Translations under genes and position numbers: made by a program
The notes under the pieces: generated by a model
What the model saw: only the letters and a program-made list of their open reading frames with translations
The model's database searches: none
Told to the model about the DNA's origin: nothing
Assembly: GCA_023389575.1 (NCBI GenBank)
Contig: JAEWEG010000084.1
Location: forward strand, 1-49,387
Length of the DNA: 49,387 nucleotides
Reading direction: 5' to 3'
DNA from: Chloroflexota bacterium
Lineage (GTDB): Bacteria > Chloroflexota > Chloroflexia > Thermomicrobiales > UBA6265
Shown: positions 25,373 through 34,558 of the stretch, one piece after another
How positions within the stretch are numbered: the stretch's first letter is position 1
Layout of the letters: each line of letters begins with the position of its first letter

Positions 25373-27072
25373 CCCTCTCCGTTCCCCGCCGCCAGTACGT
25401 CGATCTCTACGGACCCACCACCGGTGACCGCGTCCGCCTCGCCGACACCAGCCTCATCCTCGAAGTCGAGGCCGATTATGCGATCCACGGAGACGAGATC
25501 ACCTTCGGTGGCGGCAAGGTCATCCGCGATGGCATGGGCCAGTCCGCCCGTGCCACCGATGTGCTCGATCTCGTCATCACCAACGCCCTGGTCGTCGACC
25601 ACTGGGGCATCGTCAAGGCCGACATTGGCATTCGAAATGGCCGGATCGTTGGCATCGGCAAGGCCGGCAACCCCGACGTCCTTGATGGAGTTGATCCTCG
25701 CCTGGTTGTTGGCGTCGGCACCGAGGTGATCGCCGCCGAGCACCTCATCGTCACCCCCGGCGGCATCGATACCCACATTCACATGATTAGCCCCCAGCAG
25801 GTGCCCGAGGCGATCGCGAGCGGCATCACCACCATGCTCGGTGGTGGCACCGGCCCCGCCACCGGCACGAACGCCACTACCTGCACGCCGGGCGAATGGA
25901 ACATCCACCAGATGCTCCGCGCGGCCGATTCGCTGCCGGTTAATATCGGCATTCTTGGAAAAGGGAACAGCACCGGCGCGGAGGGGCTTCGCCTCCAGGT
26001 CGAGGCTGGCGCCTGCGGTCTCAAGCTCCACGAGGATTGGGGAACGACCCCCGCCGCCATCCGTACCTGCCTCGATGTGGCCGATCAGGCCGACGTGCAG
26101 GTTGCCATCCACACCGACACGATCAACGAGGCCGGCTTCGTCGAAAGCACGATCGACGCCATTGGGAACCGCACGATCCACACCTATCACACCGAGGGGG
26201 CCGGTGGCGGCCACGCGCCGGACATCCTCCGGATCGCCAGTTTCCCGAACGTCATCCCCTCGTCCACGAACCCTACCCGGCCCTACACGGTCAACACGGT
26301 CGAGGAGCATCTCGACATGCTGATGGTCTGTCACCACCTCAGCCCGAAGGTGCCGGAGGATGTCGCCTTCGCCGATTCCCGCATCCGTGCCCAAACCATC
26401 ATGGCCGAGGACGTGCTGCACGACATCGGCGCGCTGAGCATCATGGCCAGCGACTCTCAGGCCATGGGCCGCGTCGGCGAGGTCATCATTCGCACCTGGC
26501 AATCCGCCGACAGCATGAAGCGGCAGCGCGGATCGCTTCCTGGCGACACCGATCGCAACGACAACACCCGCATCAAGCGCTACCTCGCCAAGTACACGAT
26601 CAATCCCGCCATCGCCCACGGGCTTTCCGCCGAGGTCGGCTCCATCGAGCCCGGAAAGCTCGCCGATCTTGTGATCTGGGAACCGAAGTTCTTCGGGGTT
26701 CGCCCCAAGCTCGTGCTCAAGGGCGGCATGATCTCATGGGCCGCGATGGGCGACGCCAACGCCAGCATTCCCACGCCCCAGCCGGTCTTCATGCGCCCGA
26801 TGTTCGGCGCGCACATTCCCCACGCCACCAGCGTGACCTTCGTCTCCGGTGTCGCCCACCAATCCGGAATTGGTGAGTCCCTCGGCCTGCGTACGCCAAC
26901 GGTTCCCGTTCGCGATACCCGCTCCATCGGCAAGGCGGACATGATCCACAACCACGCCACGCCCAACATAGAGGTTGACCCCGAAACCTACGAAGTCCGT
27001 GCCGACGGGGAACTGCTCGTCACCCGACCCGCGCGCGAACTGCCGCTCGCCCGCAGCTACTTCCTCTTCTGA
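25369..27072 (+). CDS. ureC: Urease alpha (catalytic) subunit
   Basis: A 567-residue catalytic urease subunit of full length. Nickel-ligand and active-site motifs are intact: GGIDTHIHMISPQQ, the carbamylated lysine in GLKLHEDWG (Lys 219), the flap MVCHHLS (Cys 321, His 322/323) and MASDSQAMGRVGE. Start and stop overlap the neighbours (ATGA with ureAB; TGATG with ureF), a tightly coupled operon. The enzyme is cytoplasmic and supplies ammonia from urea. Confidence 0.98.
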   Translation: MTLSVPRRQYVDLYGPTTGDRVRLADTSLILEVEADYAIHGDEITFGGGKVIRDGMGQSARATDVLDLVITNALVVDHWGIVKADIGIRNGRIVGIGKAGNPDVLDGVDPRLVVGVGTEVIAAEHLIVTPGGIDTHIHMISPQQVPEAIASGITTMLGGGTGPATGTNATTCTPGEWNIHQMLRAADSLPVNIGILGKGNSTGAEGLRLQVEAGACGLKLHEDWGTTPAAIRTCLDVADQADVQVAIHTDTINEAGFVESTIDAIGNRTIHTYHTEGAGGGHAPDILRIASFPNVIPSSTNPTRPYTVNTVEEHLDMLMVCHHLSPKVPEDVAFADSRIRAQTIMAEDVLHDIGALSIMASDSQAMGRVGEVIIRTWQSADSMKRQRGSLPGDTDRNDNTRIKRYLAKYTINPAIAHGLSAEVGSIEPGKLADLVIWEPKFFGVRPKLVLKGGMISWAAMGDANASIPTPQPVFMRPMFGAHIPHATSVTFVSGVAHQSGIGESLGLRTPTVPVRDTRSIGKADMIHNHATPNIEVDPETYEVRADGELLVTRPARELPLARSYFLF

Positions 27073-27755
27073 TGACAGCCCTGCTTCGGTTGCTTCAGCT
27101 CACCGACTCCGCGTTCCCCAGCGGCGGTTACGCCTACTCGCACGGTCTCGAAGGGCTCTTCACGGCTGGCTTTCTCGCCAGGGAGCCGGATGTCCTCGAC
27201 TTCGCTCGCGCCCATATCGAGGAAACGCTCGCCCAGCAGGACCTTCCAGCGGTCCACCTCGCCCATACCGCCGCCCGCCAGGACGACCTTTCAGCGCTCG
27301 TCGCTCTCGACCGCCTGCTCACCGCCCTCCGGCCGGTGCCAGCGTTTCGTCTCGCCAGCACCCGCATCGGCCGGCAGACGCTCGAGTCGTCGGTGACGTT
27401 GTATCCGGCGCCTTTCGTACTGCGTTATCGCGAAGCCGTCCAGGCGGGAACATCACCGGGGCATCATGCGGTTGCCTTCGGCGGCGTCACCGCGGCCGCG
27501 GCGATTCCGGTCGATCAGGCTGTCGCCGGGTTCGGCGCCAATGCGCTGAGCGGCTTTGTCGCGGCGGCGGTCCGGCTTGGTGTGATCGGTCAGGCGTCCG
27601 CCCAACGGATCATTGCCCAGCTTCATCCCGATCTCGCCCGCGCCGTGGCCGATGCCTCCACGCTCGGCCCCGACGAGCTCGGCGGCTACACCCCGCTGAT
27701 CGACATCGCCGGTATGCGCCAGCCCACGCTCGCCACTCGCCTGTTCACCTCATGA
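27072..27755 (+). CDS. ureF: Urease accessory protein UreF
   Basis: A 227-residue accessory protein. It starts with LLRLLQLTDSAFPSGGYAYSHGLE, the UreF signature, and is helical throughout. UreF bridges UreD and UreG on apo-urease and controls GTP-dependent nickel insertion. Its ATG overlaps the ureC stop by one base (TGATG). The next gene is ureG, 11 bases downstream. Confidence 0.95.
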   Translation: MTALLRLLQLTDSAFPSGGYAYSHGLEGLFTAGFLAREPDVLDFARAHIEETLAQQDLPAVHLAHTAARQDDLSALVALDRLLTALRPVPAFRLASTRIGRQTLESSVTLYPAPFVLRYREAVQAGTSPGHHAVAFGGVTAAAAIPVDQAVAGFGANALSGFVAAAVRLGVIGQASAQRIIAQLHPDLARAVADASTLGPDELGGYTPLIDIAGMRQPTLATRLFTS

Positions 27756-27766
27756 AAGGAACACCC

Positions 27767-28498
27767 ATGGTCCACACCCATCGCCCCGTTCGGATCGGCA
27801 TCGGCGGACCGGTCGGTACCGGCAAGACCGCCCTGGTCTGGCGTCTCTGCGAAGCCCTTCGCGAGCGATACGACCTCGCCGTGATCACGAACGACATCTA
27901 CACCCTGGAAGACGCCGAGTTCCTGGTTCGCAACACCGCCCTCGAACCGGACCGCATCCTCGGCGTCGAAACCGGCGGATGCCCTCACTCCGCGATTCGC
28001 GACGACCCGTCGATGAACTTCGAGGCCGTCCGCGAACTCGAGTCGCGCCATCCCGGGCTCGAACTCATCCTGATCGAGAGTGGTGGTGACAACCTCTCCG
28101 CGACGTTCAGTCCCGAACTCGCCGACGCCTCGGTGTTCGTGATCGATGTCTCCGGGGGCGACAAGATCCCTCGCAAGGGCGGGCCTGGCACCTCTCGCTC
28201 GGACCTGCTGATCATCAACAAGATTGACCTCGCCCCGCTGGTCGGGGCCTCGCTGGATGTCATGGCCCGCGACGCGAAGGTCCAGCGAGGCGACCGGCCC
28301 ACGCTCTTTACGAATCTCCGTGATTCCGAAGGCATCCAGCCCGTAATCGACTGGATCGTCGCCCAGGTTGAACATCACCGCCACGTCGAAGGCCCCGCCG
28401 CCATTTCGCCCGCTGCCTGGATGGAGAGGGTCGAGCGCAACGGGCTCCCGCCGGAGTTCATGCATACTCATGCCGATGGCACCACGCATGAGCACTGA
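27767..28498 (+). CDS. ureG: Urease accessory GTPase UreG
   Basis: A 243-residue SIMIBI-class GTPase. It has the P-loop GGPVGTGKT near residue 13, metal-binding ETGGCPHSAIRDD (the CPH motif) near residue 68, ESGGDNLSATFSPELAD near residue 101 and NKID near residue 150. A short His-rich tail (MHTHADGTTHEH) may hold nickel. The family hydrolyses GTP to drive nickel delivery to UreC. ATG 27767 has AGGA just upstream. The His-rich end is of interest because no ureE (the usual nickel chaperone) is present. Confidence 0.96.
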   Translation: MVHTHRPVRIGIGGPVGTGKTALVWRLCEALRERYDLAVITNDIYTLEDAEFLVRNTALEPDRILGVETGGCPHSAIRDDPSMNFEAVRELESRHPGLELILIESGGDNLSATFSPELADASVFVIDVSGGDKIPRKGGPGTSRSDLLIINKIDLAPLVGASLDVMARDAKVQRGDRPTLFTNLRDSEGIQPVIDWIVAQVEHHRHVEGPAAISPAAWMERVERNGLPPEFMHTHADGTTHEH

Positions 28499-29300
28499 AT
28501 CGCATGCCTGCGCTCGCCGCCGGATTGGTGACGGCGACCCAGGGCTACCGACCGGAGAACTCCGCGTCCATGCTCGCCGCCTCGGCGATCGCACGGTCAT
28601 CGTCGAGGCCTTTCGCACCGCGCCATTTCACCTTGGTCTCCCCAGCGACCGGGCCGGAGACGGGTCCGCCGAACTCATCGTCCAGGGCGTCGGACCCGGA
28701 TACCTTCCCGGCGACCGTCTCTCGATCGACATCACCGCTGAATCCGGCGCATCGCTCGTGGTTCGCGGCCAGGGCGCGACGAAGCTCTATCCCTCGCCTC
28801 AAGGACATCCCGCGACGGCGGATATCTCCCTCGCCGTTCATCGGAGGGCCCGGCTCGTCTATCTCCCCGGCGAGCTGATTCCCTTTCGCCAGTCCATCCT
28901 CCTCCAGCGCACGAAAATCGATGTCGCGCCGGGCGGTCTCCTGGTGCTCGGCGAAATCCTCACCCCGGGCCGTGTCGCGATGGGCGAATGTCACCAGTAC
29001 ACCCGGCTCCACCTCGATGTCGAAGCCACCCATGACGGACAGGTCTGCCTCATCGAACGATCCCGCCTCGACCCCATCAGGCGACCGCTCACCAGCATTG
29101 GCCGCCATGCCAGCTTCCCAGTGTCCGGCACTCTCTACCTGATCGGCACCAGCTCGCCGCCCCCAATCGACCTGCCAATCGGCATCCATGGCGCCTCCGC
29201 CACCGGCGACGGCTACTCCCTCGTCCGGCTCCTGGGACCGACCGTCCAGGCTGTCTCCACCGCCATGCAGGCCGTGATCGCGGTCGCAATCCCCGCCTGA
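28488..29300 (+). CDS. ureD: Urease accessory protein UreD/UreH
   Basis: A 270-residue accessory protein, the scaffold that binds apo-urease and recruits UreF-UreG. Family motifs are seen: RTAPFHLGLPSD, VQGVGPGYLPGDRLSIDI, QGATKLYPSPQG, and LVYLPGELIPFRQS. The ATG at 28488 overlaps the end of ureG by 11 bases; the longer frame starting at 28368 runs inside ureG and is ignored. It is the last gene of the urease operon. Confidence 0.92.
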   Translation: MSTESHACARRRIGDGDPGLPTGELRVHARRLGDRTVIVEAFRTAPFHLGLPSDRAGDGSAELIVQGVGPGYLPGDRLSIDITAESGASLVVRGQGATKLYPSPQGHPATADISLAVHRRARLVYLPGELIPFRQSILLQRTKIDVAPGGLLVLGEILTPGRVAMGECHQYTRLHLDVEATHDGQVCLIERSRLDPIRRPLTSIGRHASFPVSGTLYLIGTSSPPPIDLPIGIHGASATGDGYSLVRLLGPTVQAVSTAMQAVIAVAIPA

Positions 29301-29384
29301 ACGCATTCGAGCCCGCAGACAACACAACCGGAAGCAGCCATAATGGATCACCTGACATCCATCCCGAACCCAGGAGAGACATCC

Positions 29385-30863
29385 GTGGCAATCGAAACCC
29401 AGCTCAAGCGCGCCACCCCCGAGTCCGAAGGCATCAGTTCGCAGGCGATCCTGAACTTCGTGCGCGCCATCGAACAGGAGCACGACCACCCGCTGGACGC
29501 CGTCCAGGGCTTCATGCTCCTTCGTCACGGCAGCGTCGTGGCCGAAGGCTGGCGAACGCCCTATCGGCCGACCGCCCCGCACATGCTCTACTCGCTGAGC
29601 AAGAGTTTCACCTCCACCGCCATCGGCCTGGCCGTGGAGGAAGGGCTGCTCACCGTCGACGATCCCGTGCTGAGCTTCTTCCCAGACGATGCCCCGGAGA
29701 ACCTCGACGACAACCTGAAGGCCATGCGGGTCCGGCACCTGCTTTCCATGAACACCGGCCACGAGGAGGACACCACCGGCCACGTGTTCCGTGGCGACCA
29801 CGAGAACTGGCCCCGCGCGTTCCTCTCGATTCCCGTCGAGCGAGAGCCTGGCTCATGGTTCGTTTACAACACCGGCGCCACCTACATGCTCTCGGCCATC
29901 ATCACGAAGCTCACTGGCGAGCCCCTCATCGATTACCTGCGACCACGTCTGTTCGAGCCGCTCGGTATCGAAAACCCAACCTGGGACACCGATCCCAGGG
30001 GCATCTCCCAGGGTGGCACCGGCCTCCACGCCACCACCGAGGACATCGCCCGTTTCGGCCAGTTGTACCTGCGGAACGGCAATTGGCGAGGACAGCAACT
30101 CGTGCCGGCCGCGTGGGTGGCCGAGGCGACCGAGGTCCATTCCGACAACAGCAACACGCAGACCAACCCAGACTGGATGGTCGGGTACGGGTACCAGTTC
30201 TGGCGCGCTCGCCATGGCGCCTATCGCGGCGACGGCGCCTTCGGCCAGTACTGCCTCGTCATGCCGGAGCAGGATGCCGTGCTCGCCATCAACAGCGGCC
30301 TGATGGACATGCAGGCGGTGCTGGACCTGGTCTGGGACATCCTGCTGCCCGCGATGCAGCCGGATTCGCTGCCCGCGAACGACACCGCCCTGGCCGACCT
30401 GCGCGAGGCGCTCGCCAACCTCACCATGCCGCTGCCGGAGGGACACGCCACGTCGATCACGGCGGAGCAGGTGTCGGGCGTGACATACGGGCTGGACGCG
30501 AATGACCTGGGGATCGAGAGCGTCACTGCCACGTTCGCGGACGACAAGGCCACCTTCGGTTACCGGATCGACGGAACCGACCACACGGTCGAAGCCGGGT
30601 ACGGGGCCTGGCTCGATGGCGTCTCGACGATGCCGGGTGACGGTGGTCGACCCGGTCCCGCTCTCGGCGATGAACCCGTCGCCGCGGCCGGCGCATGGAC
30701 CAGCGAAAACACGTTCGAGGTTCGCACCTGCTTTTACGAAGGGGTGTTCTGCCCGATCTTCCGCCTGCGCTTCACTGGCGACACGATCTCGGTCGAGTTC
30801 GCGCCAAACGTCTCCTGGGCCGGCACGGAAGCGTTCTCCATCGCTGGGCGCAAGTCCGGGTGA
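29385..30863 (+). CDS. Serine hydrolase, class C beta-lactamase-like
   Basis: A 492-residue protein of the beta-lactamase/DD-peptidase/esterase clan. The catalytic Ser-Lys pair is in YSLSKSFTS (around residue 70) and the second motif is YNTGATYM (around residue 164). The C-terminal 130 residues form a beta-rich accessory domain as seen in related esterases and peptidases. No signal peptide is evident, suggesting a cytoplasmic location. The GTG at 29385 is preferred because AGGAGAG lies six bases upstream. The natural substrate is unknown: a peptide, ester or amide. The gene stands alone after the urease operon, followed by a strong hairpin. Confidence 0.88.
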   Translation: MAIETQLKRATPESEGISSQAILNFVRAIEQEHDHPLDAVQGFMLLRHGSVVAEGWRTPYRPTAPHMLYSLSKSFTSTAIGLAVEEGLLTVDDPVLSFFPDDAPENLDDNLKAMRVRHLLSMNTGHEEDTTGHVFRGDHENWPRAFLSIPVEREPGSWFVYNTGATYMLSAIITKLTGEPLIDYLRPRLFEPLGIENPTWDTDPRGISQGGTGLHATTEDIARFGQLYLRNGNWRGQQLVPAAWVAEATEVHSDNSNTQTNPDWMVGYGYQFWRARHGAYRGDGAFGQYCLVMPEQDAVLAINSGLMDMQAVLDLVWDILLPAMQPDSLPANDTALADLREALANLTMPLPEGHATSITAEQVSGVTYGLDANDLGIESVTATFADDKATFGYRIDGTDHTVEAGYGAWLDGVSTMPGDGGRPGPALGDEPVAAAGAWTSENTFEVRTCFYEGVFCPIFRLRFTGDTISVEFAPNVSWAGTEAFSIAGRKSG

Positions 30864-30870
30864 TCCGTCG

Positions 30871-30902
30871 AGCCAGGCGGGTTCTTCATGACCCGCCTGG
30901 CT
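30871..30902 (+). terminator. Hairpin terminator after serine hydrolase gene
   Basis: A perfect 12-bp inverted repeat AGCCAGGCGGGT / ACCCGCCTGGCT with an 8-base loop, seven bases after the stop codon. It is followed by TTCATC, so no long T-run; still a clear termination hairpin. Confidence 0.8.
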
Positions 30903-31018
30903 TCATCGCGAGAGCGGAAGCGGACCCGGCGGCGCTCGGATACCATTGGGGCAGGATTCGCGGTTGTCACGCCGGGCGAACACGCCTGGCGTTTGTCATG
31001 TCTTTCGCGGGGAGCATC

Positions 31019-31954
31019 ATGTTCGCGGTTGAATGTGCCCATCTGGGCCGAACCATCGAAGGGCGGGACATCGTCCACGATGTCACGTTTGCCGTGCCCG
31101 CGGGCGCGGCATTTGGGCTGCTCGGCCCCAATGGCTCCGGGAAAACCACCACCGTCCGCCTGCTTACCGGCCTGCTCACGCCCACCACCGGCGAGGTGAA
31201 GCTGTTCGGCGAACCCGTCACGCCCGGCACCGCCGACCGGCTCCGCCAGCGGATTGGCGTCCAGACCGACACCAATCTCTACGAGCTGCTCTCGGTTCAC
31301 GACAATCTCGCCATCTGGGCCGATCTCTTTGGCATCCCGAAGGCGACCCATGCCCAGCGGATCGCCGAGGTGCTCGACATCTTCGATCTTGGCGACCGCG
31401 CCCAGAGCCCTGTCGGCACGCTCAGCAAGGGCATGCGGCAGAAGCTCGCCGTTGGCCGCGCCATTCTGCACCAGCCGGAACTCCTCTTCCTCGACGAACC
31501 GACCGCCGGGCTCGATCCCGAGGCCAGCGAGGAACTCATCGCCTACCTCCGGACGCTGATCGACCAGACCCGCATCACCGTGGTGATCTGCACCCATCAG
31601 CTCTACGGACTCGAACGGCTCTGTACCCAGGTAGGCTTCCTCGAACGTGGCCGCCTCAAGCTCAGCGGCAAGGTCGACGACCTGATCGCGCGGGCCTGGC
31701 CGATGGCCCGCTTCACGCTCGACGTTGGCGGACAGGGCGAGCGGGCGCTCTCCCTCATTGCTGGCGACGTCGCCAGCGCCGAACCGATCTCCGGCACCAG
31801 CATCGCCATCGAGCTGGCGGACCGGGAGGACATCGCCGCCATCGTCCGCCGCCTGGTCGAGGCCGGGATACCGGTCCGCTCCGTTATCCCGGTCAATCGG
31901 ACCATTCACGACCTCTACTTCGACACCATCGTCGCCGAAGGGAGGGCCGCGTGA
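31019..31954 (+). CDS. ABC exporter ATP-binding protein
   Basis: A 311-residue ATPase with all expected motifs: Walker A GPNGSGKTT near residue 37, the signature LSKGMRQKLAVGRA near residue 136, Walker B LLFLDEPTAGLDP and the switch His in ICTHQ. The C-terminal extension of about 90 residues (ferredoxin-like fold) is usual for NatA/DrrA-type exporters. ATG at 31019 has GGGGAG four bases upstream; an alternative ATG at 30998 has none. The stop overlaps the permease start (GTGA). The cargo is unknown. Confidence 0.9.
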   Translation: MFAVECAHLGRTIEGRDIVHDVTFAVPAGAAFGLLGPNGSGKTTTVRLLTGLLTPTTGEVKLFGEPVTPGTADRLRQRIGVQTDTNLYELLSVHDNLAIWADLFGIPKATHAQRIAEVLDIFDLGDRAQSPVGTLSKGMRQKLAVGRAILHQPELLFLDEPTAGLDPEASEELIAYLRTLIDQTRITVVICTHQLYGLERLCTQVGFLERGRLKLSGKVDDLIARAWPMARFTLDVGGQGERALSLIAGDVASAEPISGTSIAIELADREDIAAIVRRLVEAGIPVRSVIPVNRTIHDLYFDTIVAEGRAA

Positions 31955-32760
31955 ACCGAACCCGCATGCTGGCCCTCGCCCGCAAGGACTGGCTGGAACT
32001 GCTTCGCAATCGCCAGGCGCTGATTCCCGTCATCATCGTGCCGCTGATCTTCGTCGTGATCATGCCGTCGCTGATCATCCTGGCCGGGAACACGTCGATC
32101 ATCTCCCTGCCGGCCAGCGACCTGGAATCATTCGCCGAGATCTTTCCCGAGTCGATGGTTCCGGACGGCTACACGCCGGAGCAAACGCTCGTTTACACCG
32201 CCATCACCTACATGCTCGCGCCGTTGTTCCTGATCATCCCGGTCATGATCGCCAGCATTTCCGCGTCGTCCAGCTTCGTTGGCGAGAAGGAGCGGCGCAC
32301 GCTCGAAGGGTTGCTCTACAGCCCGCTCTCCAACCGCGAACTGGTGCTGGCCAAGGTTCTCGCCTCGTTCATCCCGGCGGTGGCCTTCACCTGGGTGTCG
32401 TTCATCATCTTCACGGTGCTGGTGAACGGTCTCGCCTGGACGCTCTTCGACGGCCCCTTCTTCCCGAACTGGACCTGGGCTCTGATGACGGTTTTCCTCG
32501 TGCCGCTGGTCGCGTTCCTGTCCGTCCTGCTGATCGTCGCCGTCTCGCAGCGATCGACCACCATGCAGTCCGCGCAGGGGGCATCCGTCTTTCTGGTGTT
32601 GCCCATCATCGCCCTGGTGGTTTCCCAGTCGTCGGGCCTGCTCTTCGTCGATGTTCCCGTGGTGGCCGCCGCCATCCTGGTGGTCGCCCTCGTCGACATC
32701 GTGGTCTTCTGGCTCGTCGTCCGCTCCTTCCAGCGCGAGCAGCTTCTCCTGCGGATGTAG
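31951..32760 (+). CDS. ABC-2 type exporter permease
   Basis: A 269-residue permease with six predicted membrane helices. The first one (ALIPVIIVPLIFVVIMPSLI) is followed by a large external loop, and the conserved region ASSSFVGEKERRTLEGLLY is the coupling helix. It starts with GTG overlapping the ATPase stop, so the two form one transporter. Similarity is to NatB-like or multidrug ABC-2 permeases. Confidence 0.9.
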   Translation: MNRTRMLALARKDWLELLRNRQALIPVIIVPLIFVVIMPSLIILAGNTSIISLPASDLESFAEIFPESMVPDGYTPEQTLVYTAITYMLAPLFLIIPVMIASISASSSFVGEKERRTLEGLLYSPLSNRELVLAKVLASFIPAVAFTWVSFIIFTVLVNGLAWTLFDGPFFPNWTWALMTVFLVPLVAFLSVLLIVAVSQRSTTMQSAQGASVFLVLPIIALVVSQSSGLLFVDVPVVAAAILVVALVDIVVFWLVVRSFQREQLLLRM

Positions 32761-32827
32761 GGTGAGATTCACCCCCGGTGTCGCCCACTGGTGTCACGTT
32801 GATATGTGGTATTCGCGCCAGAGCGGA

Positions 32828-32862
32828 GGAGGGGAGAAACGCCCGGCGCGCTCCTCCCCTCC
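32828..32862. terminator. Hairpin between convergent genes
   Basis: GGAGGGGAG (32828-32836) and CTCCCCTCC (32854-32862) form a 9-bp stem between the permease gene (+) and the MazG-like gene (-). The spacer includes a second small GC-rich pairing (CCGG). Confidence 0.65.
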
Positions 32863-32880
32863 AGTGCTCCCTGTTCCCGC

Positions 32881-33225
32881 TCAGGAGTTCGCGGAATCAT
32901 CCTCCGGAACCGGGTACTTTCGGGCGTTGACCTCGATCTTGCGCTCGGCCGCCGCCAGCAGGTCCACGTCCAGCCGCTCCGCCAGGTTGAGTAGGTAGAT
33001 CAGCACATCGGCCATCTCCTCCTCGACCCGCTGGCGGGGCAGGTGATCGCCGAATGCGTCCGATTCCTCCGGCGTCAGCCACTGGAAGAGTTCCAGCAAC
33101 TCCGCCGCCTCCACGTTCAGCGCCATGGCTAGGTTTTTCGGAGTCAGAAACCTTGCCCAGTCGCGATCGACCGAGAAGACTCGCAACGTTGCCTGAATCC
33201 GCTCGAGTTGGGACGGTTCGCCCAT
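32881..33225 (-). CDS. MazG-like nucleotide pyrophosphohydrolase
   Basis: A 114-residue all-alpha NTP pyrophosphatase resembling the dCTPase/RS21-C6 group. The metal-binding ExxE...ExxD pattern is seen in EAAELLELFQW (around residue 38) and EEEMADVLIYLL (around residue 66). Such enzymes remove non-canonical nucleotides. ATG at 33225 follows GGGAGG. It lies 13 bases after the stop of the enolase-superfamily gene on the same strand, so the two may be co-transcribed although their functions are unrelated. Confidence 0.88.
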   Translation of the reverse strand: MGEPSQLERIQATLRVFSVDRDWARFLTPKNLAMALNVEAAELLELFQWLTPEESDAFGDHLPRQRVEEEMADVLIYLLNLAERLDVDLLAAAERKIEVNARKYPVPEDDSANS

Positions 33226-33238
33226 GGACCACCCTCCC

Positions 33239-34420
33239 TCAGCCGCGCAATTCCGGCGTGCGGTACAGGACCTTGCCGCCGACCCGGATCTCGGTCTCCA
33301 CCAGATACCGGCTGGCCGCCTCCAGGTCGATCTCCATGCCCAGTCCGGGCGCCCCGGGCGCGTGCACCAGTCCATTCGCGTCCCGCTCGATATGGTTCGT
33401 GGTGATATCCAGCGCCAGCGACTTCGGGGCCACCGGGTACTCGCAGATAAGGTCGTGCTCGTGGCCCACGAACGGCTGGAGCGAGGCGGAGAGCGCCAGG
33501 TGCGAGGTGAAGGTGTGGTTCACGTAGGTCACGCGGCGCTCCCGGGCGTACCGCGCCACGTCCGCCGAGGCCGAAATGCCCCCGATTCGACCCGCGTCGA
33601 TCTGCACGTACTTCAGACCCGCGTGGTCGATCATGTGCCGCGCCTGCCAGACGTTGTGGCTGCCTTCGCCGCCAGCCATGCCGACGCTGGTGCGCCCGGC
33701 CAGCTCCCGGTAGGCGTCCAGCGCCCCGGAGACGAACGGCTCCTCCAGCCAGGTCACCCGGCACTCCTCAAGAACTGGCAGGACCGCCGCCGCCCGTTCG
33801 ACGTCGTCGATCCAGACCGTCCCGACGTCGATCAGCAGTACGCCGTCCTCGCCGAGCCCCTCGCGGGCCGCTCGCACGTGCGCTTCGTCGTCGGCCACCG
33901 AGCCCAGCCCGAACGGTCCCCAGCCGAACTTCGCCGCCGGATAGCCGTCCGCCCGCGATTGCTGTCCGAGCCGGAACGTCTCTTCCGGGGTGTCGCCGAA
34001 CAGTTGCGAGGCATAGGGTTGCTTCGGGAACGGCTGCTTCACGCCCAGCAGTTCCCAGACCGGCGCCTGGAGCCGCTTCCCGAGCAGGTCCCACATCGCC
34101 ATGTCGATGCCGGAGAAGGTGTGATCGGCCTGGAGCAGGTCGAGGCTGTTCGCCCGCACCAGCGTCCCGATCCGGGCGATGTCGGCCACGTCGTCCAGTC
34201 GCTGGCCGAGCACGGACGCCAGCACCGGCTTGCAGGCCGAATGCGACATCGGCGTGACCAACGCCGCGATCGAGGGCAACGGCGACGCCTCGCACTCGCC
34301 CCAGCCCACGTGCTCGCCGGCCTGCACCCGTACCAGCAGCAGGTCCTGGCTGCCGTCGCCGATGTCCAGCACTTCCGGCATCGAAAGGTAATAGAAGTCC
34401 ACCGAATCGATCGTCACCAC
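33239..34420 (-). CDS. Mandelate racemase/enolase superfamily enzyme
   Basis: A 393-residue enzyme with the enolase-superfamily barrel. The first catalytic Lys is in AAKFGWGPFG, metal ligands are Asp in LLIDVGT, Glu in WLEEPF and Glu in MAGGEGSHN, and the general base is His in YVNHTFTSH. These residues suit dehydration or epimerisation of a sugar acid (rhamnonate, galactonate, galactarate types). GTG 34420 is preferred since GGGAG lies eight bases upstream; TTG 34435 is an alternative. It has no obvious transporter partner nearby. Confidence 0.85.
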   Translation of the reverse strand: MVTIDSVDFYYLSMPEVLDIGDGSQDLLLVRVQAGEHVGWGECEASPLPSIAALVTPMSHSACKPVLASVLGQRLDDVADIARIGTLVRANSLDLLQADHTFSGIDMAMWDLLGKRLQAPVWELLGVKQPFPKQPYASQLFGDTPEETFRLGQQSRADGYPAAKFGWGPFGLGSVADDEAHVRAAREGLGEDGVLLIDVGTVWIDDVERAAAVLPVLEECRVTWLEEPFVSGALDAYRELAGRTSVGMAGGEGSHNVWQARHMIDHAGLKYVQIDAGRIGGISASADVARYARERRVTYVNHTFTSHLALSASLQPFVGHEHDLICEYPVAPKSLALDITTNHIERDANGLVHAPGAPGLGMEIDLEAASRYLVETEIRVGGKVLYRTPELRG

Positions 34421-34558
34421 AGACCAATCTCCCAATCTGAAGCCATGTCGTTCACAAAGGCATCATGCCCCGGAACTCGAGCGTGCGATACCCTTGGACC
34501 TGGATTATCGACCCGCCGGGCCGCGCCCGCCGCCCGCGCCGCCAGAACCGGGGACCCT

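Noticed and set aside
25321..26619. 432-codon minus-strand open frame opposite ureC
   Set aside because: Antisense shadow of a well conserved urease gene; composition (Gly/Asp/Val-rich, no domain) is typical of such shadows.
33224..34558. 5' extension of the HAD hydrolase frame
   Set aside because: This part is antisense to the enolase-superfamily gene and lacks any domain; only the portion from about 34559 is believed.
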